Below are positions 1 to 8,568 of a stretch of DNA of 64,000 bases, piece after piece. The DNA lies in contig NZ_FNGS01000008.1 of the NCBI RefSeq assembly GCF_900103285.1, positions 240,094 to 304,093 of the forward strand, given 5' to 3'. The notes below the pieces were generated by a model. It searched no databases. It worked only from the letters and a program-made list of their open reading frames with translations, and had not been told where the DNA came from. Origin of the DNA: Siphonobacter aquaeclarae. Its GTDB lineage: Bacteria > Bacteroidota > Bacteroidia > Cytophagales > Spirosomataceae. A program made the translations under genes and the position numbers. Positions within the stretch are counted from its first letter, which is position 1, and every line of letters begins with the position of its first letter.

Positions 1-1
1 T

Positions 2-643
2 ACCCGTCTGATCGGTGTAGAGCCGGCCGGGGCCGCTTCAATGCAGGCCTCTCTCCGGCAGGGAGAAGTAGTGACGCTTGATGATATCGACAAGTTCGTG
101 GACGGTGCTGCCGTCAAACGGGTAGGCGATATGACCTACCGGATCTGCCGGGATAACCTCGATGGCATCGTACCTGTGCCGGAAGGCAAGGTATGTACGA
201 CCATCATGCAGCTGTATAACGAAGAGGCGATTGTAGCCGAACCGGCCGGCGCCCTGAGTATAGCCGCGCTTGATTTTCTGAAAGATGAAATCCGTGGAAA
301 AAACGTCGTCTGCCTCGTCAGCGGCGGTAACAATGATATTACCCGGATGGAAGAGATCAAGGAACGGTCTCTCCTCTATGAAGGCCTGAAACACTATTTC
401 ATCATCCGGTTCCCGCAGCGGGCCGGCGCCTTCCGGGAGTTCCTGAACGTACTTGGCCCGACCGACGACATTACCCGGTTTGAGTATGTCAAGAAAACCA
501 ACCGCGAGCAGGGGCCTGCCATCGTGGGTATTGAATTGAAATCCAGGAGTGATTTTGCCAGCCTTATCCAACGCATGGATAACGCCAAAATCACCTATGA
601 ATACCTGAACGACAAGCCGGATTTGTATGGAATGCTGGTTTGA
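2..643 (+). CDS. ilvA: Threonine dehydratase (IlvA), 3' part only
   Basis: PLP-dependent threonine ammonia-lyase, which makes 2-oxobutanoate for isoleucine. The gene enters from the left edge; the frame is open from base 2 and gives 213 residues, about half of the usual 400-500. Visible are RLIGVEPAGAASM near the start, the phosphate-loop-like VSGGNND, and a C-terminal ACT-like regulatory domain beginning HYFIIRFPQRAGAFREFL, which in this family binds isoleucine. It lies upstream of leuCD, as expected for a branched-chain amino acid cluster that continues to the left. The identification is firm; the start cannot be seen. Confidence 0.95.
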   Translation, partial: TRLIGVEPAGAASMQASLRQGEVVTLDDIDKFVDGAAVKRVGDMTYRICRDNLDGIVPVPEGKVCTTIMQLYNEEAIVAEPAGALSIAALDFLKDEIRGKNVVCLVSGGNNDITRMEEIKERSLLYEGLKHYFIIRFPQRAGAFREFLNVLGPTDDITRFEYVKKTNREQGPAIVGIELKSRSDFASLIQRMDNAKITYEYLNDKPDLYGMLV

Positions 644-675
644 ATTAACTCTCGAGACCCGACTACCTGAATTAT

Positions 676-1779
676 ATGAAGAGACAGTTGTTTCTTTTTC
701 TGTTTGCCCTTTTTGCTTTTCCAACTCTTGCGCAGGAGCGCTACAAACCCGGATACATTGTTTCGTTGAACGGAGATACGTTGAAAGGCCATTTACTATA
801 TGAAGACTGGGAGCATAGTCCGGTTGAAGTGCGGTTTAAAAACCCCGACGGAGAAGCCAAGACACTGACCCCGACCGATATCAAGGCTTTTTTTGTGGAG
901 AAGGAGAATTACGAAACCCTGAACGCCCGGATATTGCAAATAGCAGACATGGCGTATGCCACTCCTCCCCAGCATTACGAGATGTTCCGGCTATTTAGCC
1001 GCAGGATGTGGAAAGGCGGAGACATTACCTTGTATCTGGTTCAGATTGACGGCGAAAACAAACAGCGGCTACTCATTCAGCGGGACGGAGAGCCGATGGA
1101 GCTGAACTACTTCCGGTATAAGAGAATGATCAATGGAAAACTGTATTACCAGGAAGTAAGCGAGTATCAGGATCAGCTCGCAACACTGACGAGTGACGTG
1201 CCGGGTTTTTCAGCAAAAGTAAAAGGGTACTCTCCGGAATCGGTTGTCGCCTACCTGGAGGCCTATGCATTGGCACGTAACAGCGGAACGACATCCGGTT
1301 TATTGAAGCGGGAGAAAACGAGGTTCGCAGTCGGTCTAGGCGCAGGAGCGGAGATGTTGAATAGCGATTTTGCCTCTGGGAAGCCGAAGTTGTCGGTCGG
1401 GCTCACTGCCAGGCTGAACTTCCCGAGAGCATTTTACAACACATTTCTGAAAGTCTCCTATTTCGTAACGCCGGGTATCACAACGATCAATGGATACAAC
1501 GGACGCATCGAAACCGGAACAGGACGGGCTGCGGAGATAACATTCGGACGATACATCGGACGCGGCAACATTCAGCCGTTCTGGAACATTGGATTAGGAG
1601 CATATTCCGGGAATATGTCTGTATCCGGGGTTATTTTTCCCGCCCTTGGCATTGCGTACAAAAAGAGCCTGGAAATCGACGTGTCTCATTTTATCAATTT
1701 CTGGGGTGGTACGACTGAAAACTCCCGGTTTTTCATGCCTGCACGCGTAGCAGTTCATTATTACTATTCGTTTAAGTGA
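676..1779 (+). CDS. Secreted hypothetical protein, probable outer-membrane beta-barrel
   Basis: A 367-residue protein with a clear signal peptide (MKRQLFLFLFALFAFPTLAQ, cut near A-Q). The N-terminal half (about 25-200) carries an exported domain with GYIVSLNGDTLKGHLLYED, a form frequent in Cytophagales secreted proteins of unknown role. The C-terminal half (about 210-367) is rich in alternating aromatic and glycine residues and ends HYYYSFK, typical of a small outer-membrane barrel with a terminal aromatic. It sits 32 nt after ilvA, but no link to amino acid synthesis is evident. A function cannot be assigned. Confidence 0.7.
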   Translation: MKRQLFLFLFALFAFPTLAQERYKPGYIVSLNGDTLKGHLLYEDWEHSPVEVRFKNPDGEAKTLTPTDIKAFFVEKENYETLNARILQIADMAYATPPQHYEMFRLFSRRMWKGGDITLYLVQIDGENKQRLLIQRDGEPMELNYFRYKRMINGKLYYQEVSEYQDQLATLTSDVPGFSAKVKGYSPESVVAYLEAYALARNSGTTSGLLKREKTRFAVGLGAGAEMLNSDFASGKPKLSVGLTARLNFPRAFYNTFLKVSYFVTPGITTINGYNGRIETGTGRAAEITFGRYIGRGNIQPFWNIGLGAYSGNMSVSGVIFPALGIAYKKSLEIDVSHFINFWGGTTENSRFFMPARVAVHYYYSFK

Positions 1780-1809
1780 AACCAGCAGGACAATCCTGCT
1801 GTTGGAGAG

Positions 1810-2046
1810 ATGGATCGAAAAGAGGAGCAAGAAAGTATGAATACCCTATCCGAATTACGGGACCTTGCCTCCCGATTGGAGGCATTCCCGACTGAGCAGG
1901 AAAAACTGGAATTCCTGCACCGCCAGTTGGCCGCGTTTTCGAATCTTTCTCCCGAAGAACAAACCCGGCAGCTTCTCGAATGGGAAGCATTCCGCGAAAA
2001 GCACGAAACGTCGCTGAGTTCCATGCAGAACCGGAAAGCGGCCTGA
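1810..2046 (+). CDS. Small helical hypothetical protein (78 aa)
   Basis: A short charged protein predicted to be almost wholly helical (repeated E/R/L/Q pattern, LSELRDLASRLEAFPTEQEK). No signal peptide, cysteine or recognised domain was seen. The start could be the ATG at 1810 or the one at 1837 (MNTLSEL), which is preceded by a purine-rich stretch. A hairpin (1783-1801, eight base pairs, no T run) separates it from the preceding gene, and a strong terminator follows directly. It is probably a real cytoplasmic protein, but its role is unknown. Confidence 0.5.
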   Translation: MDRKEEQESMNTLSELRDLASRLEAFPTEQEKLEFLHRQLAAFSNLSPEEQTRQLLEWEAFREKHETSLSSMQNRKAA

Positions 2047-2050
2047 ATAT

Positions 2051-2082
2051 TCTCCGGAAGATGACCTCTTCCGGAGATTTTT
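2051..2082 (+). terminator. Rho-independent terminator
   Basis: A perfect 11-bp inverted repeat (2051-2061 with 2067-2077, 5-nt loop) followed by a run of five T. It lies just after the 78-residue gene and separates it from the AraC gene. Confidence 0.85.
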
Positions 2083-2098
2083 AACCCCTTCGTCGCGC

Positions 2099-2968
2099 AT
2101 GCTGCGAGTCCCTTCTTTTATCCATGCAGGAGAGTTTGAGTCCCTGAAAATCCAGGAGATGACGTTCGTCGCCTACCGGAATCAGGACCCGCCGCTCCGG
2201 AACGAAGTGTTCTTCGAAGAGCACGCTGTGATTTTCGTGCTGGAAGGGGAGAAGCGCTTTCTGGCTCCGGAACGGGAAATCAGCGTCCGGAAAGGGGACG
2301 TGGTATTCATCCGGCGGGGGTATTATTTCATGCAGGAGGCCGTCGAGCGCGGTTATCGGAGTCTGGTGTTCTTTTTCCACGAAAAACTGTTGAAGTCGTT
2401 CGTCGAACAACACCTCGAAGTTCTCTCCGGGCCGCTGGGAGAGCGGGATATTGAATCGCCGCTGCTCGTATTTCCCGGTCATGAGAGCCTGCAGGCGTTT
2501 GCGGAGGCCATCTTTCCGCTTTTTCAGCGGAAGACGCCCTTTCTCAACCAGTTTCTTCGCCTGAAATCCCATGAGCTGTTGCTGTTGCTGCTGGAACACG
2601 ATTCCTCCGGGCAGTTGCATGCCTTTCTGAACAGTATTTACCAGGGCGAGAAAATGGACCTGGAATGGCTGTTGAAAAACTACTTCCTGAAGCCGTTGAC
2701 ACTGGATGAACTGGCCCGTCTGTCGGGACGCAGCCTGTCGAGCTTCAAGCGTGATTTCGAGAAAGAATTTGGTACCAGCCCCGCTACCTGGATTCGGAAA
2801 AAGCGACTCGAACACGCTGTCTTTCTTCTGGAAACATCTTCCCGAAACGTCTCAGAAATCAGCTATGAGATTGGTTATGAGAGTGTTTCGCACTTCATCA
2901 AAGCATTTAAAGCGCAATACGGTTTAACGCCCGCGTTATATCCAAGAACCAAAAACGCTATTGTTTGA
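2099..2968 (+). CDS. AraC-family transcriptional regulator
   Basis: A 289-residue protein. The N-terminal cupin-like sensor region (about 25-130) contains HAVIFVLEGEKRF and a beta-rich pattern. The C-terminal part has two helix-turn-helix motifs: LTLDELARLSGRSLSSFKR (about 200) and the AraC signature region VSEISYEIGYESVSHFIKAF followed by GLTPALYP (about 250-280). It ends 75 nt before leuC on the same strand, so it could be a local regulator, but AraC proteins with cupin sensors more often answer to sugars or aromatic compounds. The ligand and targets are not visible. A start at ATG 2099 is plausible; Met21 is an alternative. Confidence 0.9.
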   Translation: MLRVPSFIHAGEFESLKIQEMTFVAYRNQDPPLRNEVFFEEHAVIFVLEGEKRFLAPEREISVRKGDVVFIRRGYYFMQEAVERGYRSLVFFFHEKLLKSFVEQHLEVLSGPLGERDIESPLLVFPGHESLQAFAEAIFPLFQRKTPFLNQFLRLKSHELLLLLLEHDSSGQLHAFLNSIYQGEKMDLEWLLKNYFLKPLTLDELARLSGRSLSSFKRDFEKEFGTSPATWIRKKRLEHAVFLLETSSRNVSEISYEIGYESVSHFIKAFKAQYGLTPALYPRTKNAIV

Positions 2969-3043
2969 GCGGAGGGCGTTATAAGACTGTCGCCGGATTC
3001 CTCCACCTTTGTAACATCTTATTTTTTCGAGCATTAATCGCAA

Positions 3044-4453
3044 ATGGATATGTCAAATCTGCCGACTACCCTCTTCGACAAAGTGTGGGATGCCCACGTT
3101 GTCCGCAAGATTGAAGACGGACCCGATGTCTTGTTTATCGACCGTCACTTTATTCATGAAGTAACCAGCCCGGTCGCGTTTCTCGGTCTGGAAAGCAGAG
3201 GTATCGGCGTGCTGTTTCCGAACCGGACGTTCGCGACGGCCGACCACAATACGCCTACGATCAACCAGCACCTGCCGGTTGCAGATCCCCTGTCTGCCAA
3301 TCAGCTGAAGGCGCTCGAAACCAATACGGCGAAATACGGTATTTCTCACTGGGGCCTCGGTCACCAGAAAAACGGTATCGTGCACGTGGTGGGACCGGAA
3401 AACGGCATCACTCTCCCGGGTATGACCATCGTATGCGGTGACTCCCATACGTCTACGCACGGTGCGTTTGGCGCGATTGCCTTCGGTATCGGTACGTCGG
3501 AAGTGGAAATGGTACTCGCTTCCCAGTGTATCATGCAGCCGAAGCCGAAGAAGATGCGCATTACCATCAATGGCAAGGTAGGCAAAGGCGTACTGCCGAA
3601 GGACGTTATTCTCTACGTTATTTCGCAGATTTCGGCGAGTGGTGCTACGGGTTATTTTGTGGAATATGCCGGTGACGTATTCGAAGACATGAGCATGGAA
3701 GGCCGGATGACGGTCTGCAATATGTCAATCGAAATGGGCGCCCGCGGCGGTATGATCGCTCCGGATGAAAAGACGTTTGCGTACCTGAACGGTCGCGAGC
3801 AGGCTCCCAAGGGCGAAGCCTGGGACAAGGCGGTCGCCTACTGGAAGACACTGAAGACCGATGAAGGTTCTTCCTTCGACGTGGAATACACCTACCTGGC
3901 GTCTGATATCGAGCCGCAGATTACCTACGGAACGAACCCGGGCCTCGGTACCGGTATTTCGAAGCATATTCCGAAGGCCGGTCAGGTACTGGACGGCGCT
4001 GCTTCCTATGCCAAGTCGCTGAACTACATGGGTTTTGCGGAAGATGAAAGCATTCTCGGCAAGCCGATTGATTTTGTCTTCCTCGGAAGCTGCACCAACG
4101 GTCGTATTGAAGATTTCCGGGCGTTTGCCTCGGTCGTCAAAGGACATAAAAAAGCAGACAATGTGACAGCCTGGCTGGTACCGGGTTCACACATCGTGGA
4201 GGCGCAGATCAAGGAAGAAGGTATTCTGGATATTCTGACCGAGGCTGGTTTCCAGCTCCGTCAGCCGGGATGCTCTGCCTGTCTGGCGATGAACGATGAC
4301 AAAATTCCTGCCGGTAAATATGCCGTCAGTACTTCCAACCGGAATTTCGAAGGTCGCCAGGGACCGGGAGCCCGCACCCTGCTGGCCAGCCCGCTCGTTG
4401 CCGCCGCCGCCGCGATTACGGGGAAGGTGACGGATCCGAGAGAGTTTTTGTAG
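3044..4453 (+). CDS. leuC: 3-isopropylmalate dehydratase large subunit
   Basis: 469 residues, the usual length. With LeuD it isomerises 2-isopropylmalate to 3-isopropylmalate in leucine synthesis, and in many bacteria it also processes citramalate on the route to isoleucine. The [4Fe-4S] ligands are visible as C350 (in [11 protein letters not shown]), C410 and C413 (in GCSACLAM). Substrate-loop motifs such as [20 protein letters not shown] are intact. Normally leuD follows within a few bases; here 563 nt intervene, holding a repeat-flanked, frameshifted S23 gene, so co-transcription may be affected. Confidence 0.98.
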   Translation: MDMSNLPTTLFDKVWDAHVVRKIEDGPDVLFIDRHFIHEVTSPVAFLGLESRGIGVLFPNRTFATADHNTPTINQHLPVADPLSANQLKALETNTAKYGISHWGLGHQKNGIVHVVGPENGITLPGMTIVCGDSHTSTHGAFGAIAFGIGTSEVEMVLASQCIMQPKPKKMRITINGKVGKGVLPKDVILYVISQISASGATGYFVEYAGDVFEDMSMEGRMTVCNMSIEMGARGGMIAPDEKTFAYLNGREQAPKGEAWDKAVAYWKTLKTDEGSSFDVEYTYLASDIEPQITYGTNPGLGTGISKHIPKAGQVLDGAASYAKSLNYMGFAEDESILGKPIDFVFLGSCTNGRIEDFRAFASVVKGHKKADNVTAWLVPGSHIVEAQIKEEGILDILTEAGFQLRQPGCSACLAMNDDKIPAGKYAVSTSNRNFEGRQGPGARTLLASPLVAAAAAITGKVTDPREFL

Positions 4454-4460
4454 GGGAGGC

Positions 4461-4502
4461 AGGCTTTAGGCTATACGCTTTAAGCAGTAGGCAGTAAGCC
4501 GG
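4461..4502 (+). repeat. Heptad-period repeat, left flank of S23 gene
   Basis: Six successive degenerate 7-nt units in one register: AGGCTTT, AGGCTAT, ACGCTTT, AAGCAGT, AGGCAGT, AAGCCGG. Parts are inverted relative to the run at 4952-4986 on the other side of the S23 gene (for example the 3' end here against GGCTTAC, AGCCTAA there). Two more such units (AAGCTTA, TAGCCTA) lie at 4561-4574 just before the S23 start. Confidence 0.6.
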
Positions 4503-4590
4503 TAGATAGCTCGGTCTTTTAGCTTGGAGAGAATGTGCCGAAATTGCCCGTGAAAGATCAAAGCTTATAGCCTAGCCAACCCTCTAGCTT

Positions 4591-4945
4591 ATGCGGGATT
4601 TCCGGAAATACGAAGTCTGGCGCCTTGCTCATGCATTGGTATTGGAAGTCCTATTCGTCCTCGAATACTTTCCCCAGAAGTGAACTGTATGGGTTGACCA
4701 GCCAGATTCGCAGAGCTGCCCTTTCCATTCCAGCAAATATCTGCGAAGGGTGTGGCAGAAATACAGACAATGAGTTCGTCCGATTTCTACATATCGCTTT
4801 GGGATCTGCGCATGAAACGGAGTACTTACTTCAATTGTCCTGTGAACTTGGTTTTCTGAATGAAGAAATCTACCGATCACTGGACAGGAAGGTAAATGAG
4901 CTGAAGAAGAAACTGTACCATTTGGAACAAAAGATCGGTAAATGA
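4591..4945 (+). pseudogene. Four-helix-bundle (S23/bIVP) protein gene with +1 frameshift
   Basis: From ATG 4591 the product starts MRDFRKYEVWRLAHALVLEV and runs into TGA at 4681. In the frame one base on, it continues PRSELYGLTSQIRRAALS, IPANICEGCGRNTDNEFVRF and so on to 4945. Removing one C from the CCCC run at 4672-4675 joins the two parts into a 117-residue protein, the normal size for the S23 four-helix-bundle family (first known from 23S rRNA intervening sequences; also related to the Avd protein of diversity-generating retroelements). Function in such settings is unknown. The gene splits leuC from leuD and is bordered by heptad repeats. It could be a real pseudogene, a base-calling error in a C run, or less likely +1 slippage at a proline codon. 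Confidence 0.75.
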
Positions 4946-4951
4946 TCCCCT

Positions 4952-4986
4952 GGCTTACAGCCTAAAGCATAGAGCGTAAAGCATTC
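4952..4986 (+). repeat. Heptad-period repeat, right flank of S23 gene
   Basis: Five units in a 7-nt register: GGCTTAC, AGCCTAA, AGCATAG, AGCGTAA, AGCATTC. It is partly the reverse complement of the left-flank run at 4461-4502. It ends 30 nt before the leuD start codon. Confidence 0.6.
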
Positions 4987-5016
4987 GCCGACAATTACCA
5001 AACACGCAAAAAAACA

Positions 5017-5613
5017 ATGGCTTACGATAAATTCACCCAGTTAACCTCCCCGGCAGTACCGCTGCCGCTGGAAAACGTAGATACGGACCAGATCATCCCG
5101 GCGCGGTTTTTGAAGGCGACGGAGCGCAAGGGTTTCGGTGATAACCTCTTCCGCGACTGGCGCTACAACGGCGACGATACGCCGAAGGCCGATTTCGTCC
5201 TCAATAACCCGCAGTACAGCGGCAAGATTCTTGTAGCCGGCCGCAATTTCGGTAGCGGTTCCAGCCGCGAACACGCTGCGTGGGCTATTTATGATTACGG
5301 ATTCCGTTGTGTGGTGTCGAGCTTCTTCGCCGATATCTTCAAAAACAACGCAATCAACGTCGGTATCCTCCCCGTGCAGGTAACCCCTGAGTTTCTGGAC
5401 AAAATCTTCCAGGCCATCGAGAAAGATGCGAAGGCGGAACTGACGGTTGATCTGGCGGCGCAAACCATTACCATCGTTTCGACGGGTGAATCAGAGTCAT
5501 TCGCGATCAACGGATACAAAAAACACAATCTCATCAATGGCTATGACGATATCGACTATCTGCAAGCCATGAAAGGGGAAATTGCTACGTTCGAAGCTGC
5601 CCGGCCTTACTGA
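5017..5613 (+). CDS. leuD: 3-isopropylmalate dehydratase small subunit
   Basis: 198 residues, the standard size for LeuD. It forms the swivelling domain that completes the LeuC active site. The hallmark NVDTDQIIPARFLK is near the N-terminus and GRNFGSGSSREHAAWAI at about 70-86. It is followed after 5 nt by a second acyltransferase gene, suggesting one transcription unit. Confidence 0.98.
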   Translation: MAYDKFTQLTSPAVPLPLENVDTDQIIPARFLKATERKGFGDNLFRDWRYNGDDTPKADFVLNNPQYSGKILVAGRNFGSGSSREHAAWAIYDYGFRCVVSSFFADIFKNNAINVGILPVQVTPEFLDKIFQAIEKDAKAELTVDLAAQTITIVSTGESESFAINGYKKHNLINGYDDIDYLQAMKGEIATFEAARPY

Positions 5614-5618
5614 TTTCT

Positions 5619-7130
5619 ATGAGGTATATTGAGATCATGGATACGACACTCCGCGATGGCGAACAGACCAGCGGAGTGTCTTTTTCGGCTTCGGAGAAGC
5701 TGGCACTCGCCCAGATCCTTCTCACCGAAGTCAAGGTAGACCGCATTGAAATCGCTTCGGCACGGGTGTCGGAAGGGGAGTTCAAGGCAGTACAAAAAAT
5801 TACGAGCTGGGCTCAGGAAAACGGCTACATCGATAAGGTGGAAGTGTTGACGTTTGTAGACGGCGGCGTGTCCATCAACTGGATGCTGGAATCCGGCGCG
5901 AAGGTGATGAACCTGCTGACGAAAGGCTCGCTCAACCACCTGACCTATCAGCTCAAGAAAACGCCGGAAGAGCATTTTGCCGATATCCGGAAAGTCATCG
6001 AAGACGCGGCGTCGAAAGGTATTTCGGCAAACGTGTACCTGGAAGACTGGAGCAACGGCATGCGTAATTCACCGGAGTATGTGTTTCAATACCTCGATTT
6101 TCTGACGACGCTGCCCATCCGGCGCATTTTGCTTCCGGATACACTCGGCGTACTGACGCCGGCGGAGTCGTACACGTTTGTCAAAGCGATTGTGGACCGC
6201 TACCCCGGCCGGCATTTCGATTTTCACGCGCATAATGACTACGACCTGAGCATCGCCAACATCATGGAAGCGGTGCGGGCGGGTGCAAGCGGCCTCCACC
6301 TGACTGTTAACGGAATGGGCGAACGCGCGGGCAATGCCCCGCTGGCGAGCGCCATTGCCGTCCTGAAAGACTTTATGCCGGAAGTGGAAACCGGCGTAGC
6401 AGAAGGGTCTCTGTATTCGGTCAGTAAAATTGTTGAGACTTTCTCCGGGTTGCGTATCCCGGCCAACAAGCCGGTTGTAGGCGATAATGTGTTTACGCAG
6501 ACGGCCGGTATTCACGCCGACGGAGACAAGAAAAACAACCTGTATTTCAACGAGTTGATGCCTGAGCGGTTCGGACGGAAACGCTCCTATGCGCTCGGAA
6601 AGACTTCCGGAAAAGCCAATATCGAGAACAACCTCCGCGAGCTGGGTATCATGCTGGCGGATGAGGATCTCAAAAAGGTTACCCAGCGGATTATTGAGCT
6701 TGGCGACCGCAAGGAGGTCGTTACCCGGGAAGATCTCCCGTACATCATTTCCGACGTACTGGATACGAATGCAATCGAGCTCAAGATCGAGGTGCTGAAC
6801 TATGTGCTGACGCATTCGAAGGATCTTCGCCCTTCGGCAACGCTGAAGGTGAGAATCGAAGACGAAACCTTTGAAGCCAACGCCCAGGGAGACGGCCAGT
6901 ACGATGCCTTTATGAATGCCCTGAAGAAAATCTACGGGCGTAAAGGGCTGGATCTTCCGGTGCTGACAGACTATGCCGTGCGGATTCCGACCGGCGGAAA
7001 AACTGACGCACTTTGCGAGACGGTCATTACCTGGCACTGGAATAACAAGGAGTTCAAAACGCACGGACTGGATTCTGACCAGACCGTTTCGGCTATCATC
7101 GCGACGCAGAAAATGCTGAACCTGATGTAG
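5619..7130 (+). CDS. Alpha-isopropylmalate/citramalate synthase family protein with regulatory domain
   Basis: A 503-residue DRE-TIM metallolyase that condenses acetyl-CoA with a 2-oxo acid. The HMGL-like barrel covers about 1-270, with [15 protein letters not shown] (DRE motif) and the metal-binding FHAHNDYDLSIAN. The communication region follows, then a C-terminal LeuA dimerisation/allosteric domain (about 380-503). The window holds a second, short LeuA (8569-9708), so this one may be a (R)-citramalate synthase (CimA) feeding isoleucine, or a leucine-regulated isopropylmalate synthase. Sequence alone does not settle substrate choice. ilvA is also present, so a citramalate route would be redundant with threonine deamination. 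Confidence 0.9.
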   Translation: MRYIEIMDTTLRDGEQTSGVSFSASEKLALAQILLTEVKVDRIEIASARVSEGEFKAVQKITSWAQENGYIDKVEVLTFVDGGVSINWMLESGAKVMNLLTKGSLNHLTYQLKKTPEEHFADIRKVIEDAASKGISANVYLEDWSNGMRNSPEYVFQYLDFLTTLPIRRILLPDTLGVLTPAESYTFVKAIVDRYPGRHFDFHAHNDYDLSIANIMEAVRAGASGLHLTVNGMGERAGNAPLASAIAVLKDFMPEVETGVAEGSLYSVSKIVETFSGLRIPANKPVVGDNVFTQTAGIHADGDKKNNLYFNELMPERFGRKRSYALGKTSGKANIENNLRELGIMLADEDLKKVTQRIIELGDRKEVVTREDLPYIISDVLDTNAIELKIEVLNYVLTHSKDLRPSATLKVRIEDETFEANAQGDGQYDAFMNALKKIYGRKGLDLPVLTDYAVRIPTGGKTDALCETVITWHWNNKEFKTHGLDSDQTVSAIIATQKMLNLM

Positions 7131-7221
7131 CAGCCCGGAACAGGCCGATAAACGTCTTATTCAAATCTGAAATAAATCCGGTGTCGGATAGCGCCGCAAA
7201 GGCTCCGATACTTCTCAAAAA

Positions 7222-8292
7222 ATGAAAAAACACATCCTTATCGTTCCCGGTGACGGAATCGGGCAAGAAGTTACCGCCGTTGGCAAGCAGGTACTGGATC
7301 GCATCGCCGAAAAGTTCAACCACGAGTTTACCTACGACGAAGCCCTCATCGGTCACGTAGCCATCGAAGCAACGGGCGATCCGCTGCCGGAAGAAACGCT
7401 CGTGAAAATGCGTGCTTCGGATGCCATTCTGTTCGGAGCGGTAGGTCACCCGAAATACGACAACGACCCTTCTGCCAAAGTACGCCCGGAGCAGGGATTG
7501 CTGAAAATGCGCAAGGAACTCGGATTGTATGCCAACCTCCGTCCGATCAAGCTGTTTGACGAACTGCTCGAAGCGTCCAGCATCAAAGCAGATATCCTGC
7601 GCGGCGCAGATATCCTGTTTTTCCGGGAACTGACGGGCGACGTGTACTTCGGCAAGCGCGAGCGCCTGGAAGACGGCAATACAGCCTATGACACGATGAT
7701 CTACCACAAGTACGAAGTAGAGCGTATCGCCCGCAAAGCCTTTGAAGCGGCCCGTACCCGGAGCAAAAAGCTCATGTCGGTAGACAAAGCCAACGTACTC
7801 GAATCCAGCCGTCTCTGGCGCGAAGTCATCCAGAAACTGGCCCCGGAATACCCGGACGTGGAAGTAGAACACCAGTTTATCGACGCGGCGGCAATGCTGC
7901 TCATCAAGGATCCGCGCCGCTTTGACGTGGTTGTAACCGGAAACCTCTTCGGTGACATCCTGACGGACGAAGCCAGCCAGATCGCCGGTTCGATGGGTAT
8001 GCTCGCGTCCGCTTCTGTCGGCGACAGTACAGGCGTATACGAACCCATCCACGGTTCAGCACACGATATTACGGGCAAGGGCGTAGCCAACCCCCTCGCA
8101 TCTGTTTTGTCTGCTGCGCTTATGCTGGATATTTCCTTTGGATTGAAGGCAGAAAGCGAAGCGATTATCGCTGCGGTAGACGGCGTGCTGAAGGATGGAT
8201 TCCGGACCCGCGACATCGCTGATACCACGACGGACGCATCCAAAATTCTCGGTACTGACGCCATGGGAGCCGAGCTGCTCAAACGTCTCTGA
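7222..8292 (+). CDS. leuB: 3-isopropylmalate dehydrogenase
   Basis: 356 residues, the normal length. It oxidatively decarboxylates 3-isopropylmalate to 2-oxoisocaproate with NAD+. Seen are the N-terminal VPGDGIGQEV, the substrate loop GLLKMRKELGLYANLRPIK, the metal-site segment NLFGDILTDEASQIAGS, and the nucleotide site EPIHGSAHDITGKGVANPLA. It lies 91 nt after the citramalate/isopropylmalate synthase and just before the leuA leader region. Confidence 0.98.
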   Translation: MKKHILIVPGDGIGQEVTAVGKQVLDRIAEKFNHEFTYDEALIGHVAIEATGDPLPEETLVKMRASDAILFGAVGHPKYDNDPSAKVRPEQGLLKMRKELGLYANLRPIKLFDELLEASSIKADILRGADILFFRELTGDVYFGKRERLEDGNTAYDTMIYHKYEVERIARKAFEAARTRSKKLMSVDKANVLESSRLWREVIQKLAPEYPDVEVEHQFIDAAAMLLIKDPRRFDVVVTGNLFGDILTDEASQIAGSMGMLASASVGDSTGVYEPIHGSAHDITGKGVANPLASVLSAALMLDISFGLKAESEAIIAAVDGVLKDGFRTRDIADTTTDASKILGTDAMGAELLKRL

Positions 8293-8314
8293 GCAGCGAA
8301 TCGAACGGAAAAAA

Positions 8315-8345
8315 TTTGTCCGAATCAAATTTCCGGCTATTTTTG
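8315..8345 (+). promoter_or_regulatory. Promoter of the leuA leader transcript
   Basis: TTTG at 8315-8318 and TATTTTTG at 8338-8345 with exactly 19 nt between, which fits the Bacteroidota primary sigma consensus (-33 TTTG, -7 TAnnTTTG). Transcription would start near 8350, about 20 nt before the leader-peptide ATG. Confidence 0.75.
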
Positions 8346-8371
8346 TCCTTATAAGCGTAACCGCCTGTGTC

Positions 8372-8425
8372 ATGTTTGCTCAGAAACTCAACCTTGCTCT
8401 TATTCTTCTCAGTCGTTGTGTCTGA
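8372..8425 (+). CDS. leuL: Leucine leader peptide
   Basis: A 17-codon reading frame, MFAQKLNLALILLSRCV, with five leucines plus one isoleucine and one valine. Four Leu and one Ile codon are packed into codons 8-13. It starts about 20 nt after the predicted transcription start and is followed 26 nt later by an intrinsic terminator, all upstream of leuA. This is the layout of classic amino acid attenuators. The gene is named by position and composition; the peptide itself is expected to have no function beyond ribosome pausing. Confidence 0.7.
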   Translation: MFAQKLNLALILLSRCV

Positions 8426-8479
8426 GGATGGGACCTGGTGTTGATATACCGAACCCTTTCTCAGACTTGAGAAGGGGTT
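8406..8479 (+). promoter_or_regulatory. Leucine attenuator with alternative 1:2, 2:3 and 3:4 pairings
   Basis: Segment 1 (8406-8412, within the Leu codons) and segment 3 (8458-8466) share TTCTCAG. Both can pair with segment 2 (8420-8428, which holds the leader stop codon). Segment 3 also belongs to the terminator stem (segment 4, 8468-8479). A ribosome stalled on the Leu codons would cover segment 1, let 2:3 form and prevent the terminator. A ribosome reaching the stop codon would cover segment 2 and let 3:4 terminate. The pairings were read directly from the sequence; the mechanism is inferred by analogy with enterobacterial leu and trp leaders. Confidence 0.7.
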
Positions 8480-8484
8480 TTTTA
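8452..8484 (+). terminator. Attenuator terminator before leuA
   Basis: A 12-bp stem (8452-8463 with 8468-8479, one G-T pair, GACT loop) followed by T residues to 8483. It lies between the leader peptide and leuA, so it would stop transcripts before the structural gene. Confidence 0.85.
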
Positions 8485-8568
8485 TTGAGCCTTTCTTTCG
8501 GCGATGTTACCGCGAGTACCGGTTCCTAACCAATGTAATTTACCAGTTCATCGAACCACTGTTTACCC

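Noticed and set aside
38-724. Long minus-strand reading frames over ilvA, leuC, susC, cox and ribosomal genes
   Set aside because: High GC at third positions leaves many open antisense frames; they mirror well-identified plus-strand genes and have no family similarity.
4625-4945. Starting the S23 protein at TTG 4625
   Set aside because: The N-terminal residues from this start do not fit the family, whereas the frame from ATG 4591 gives the typical start up to the CCCC run.
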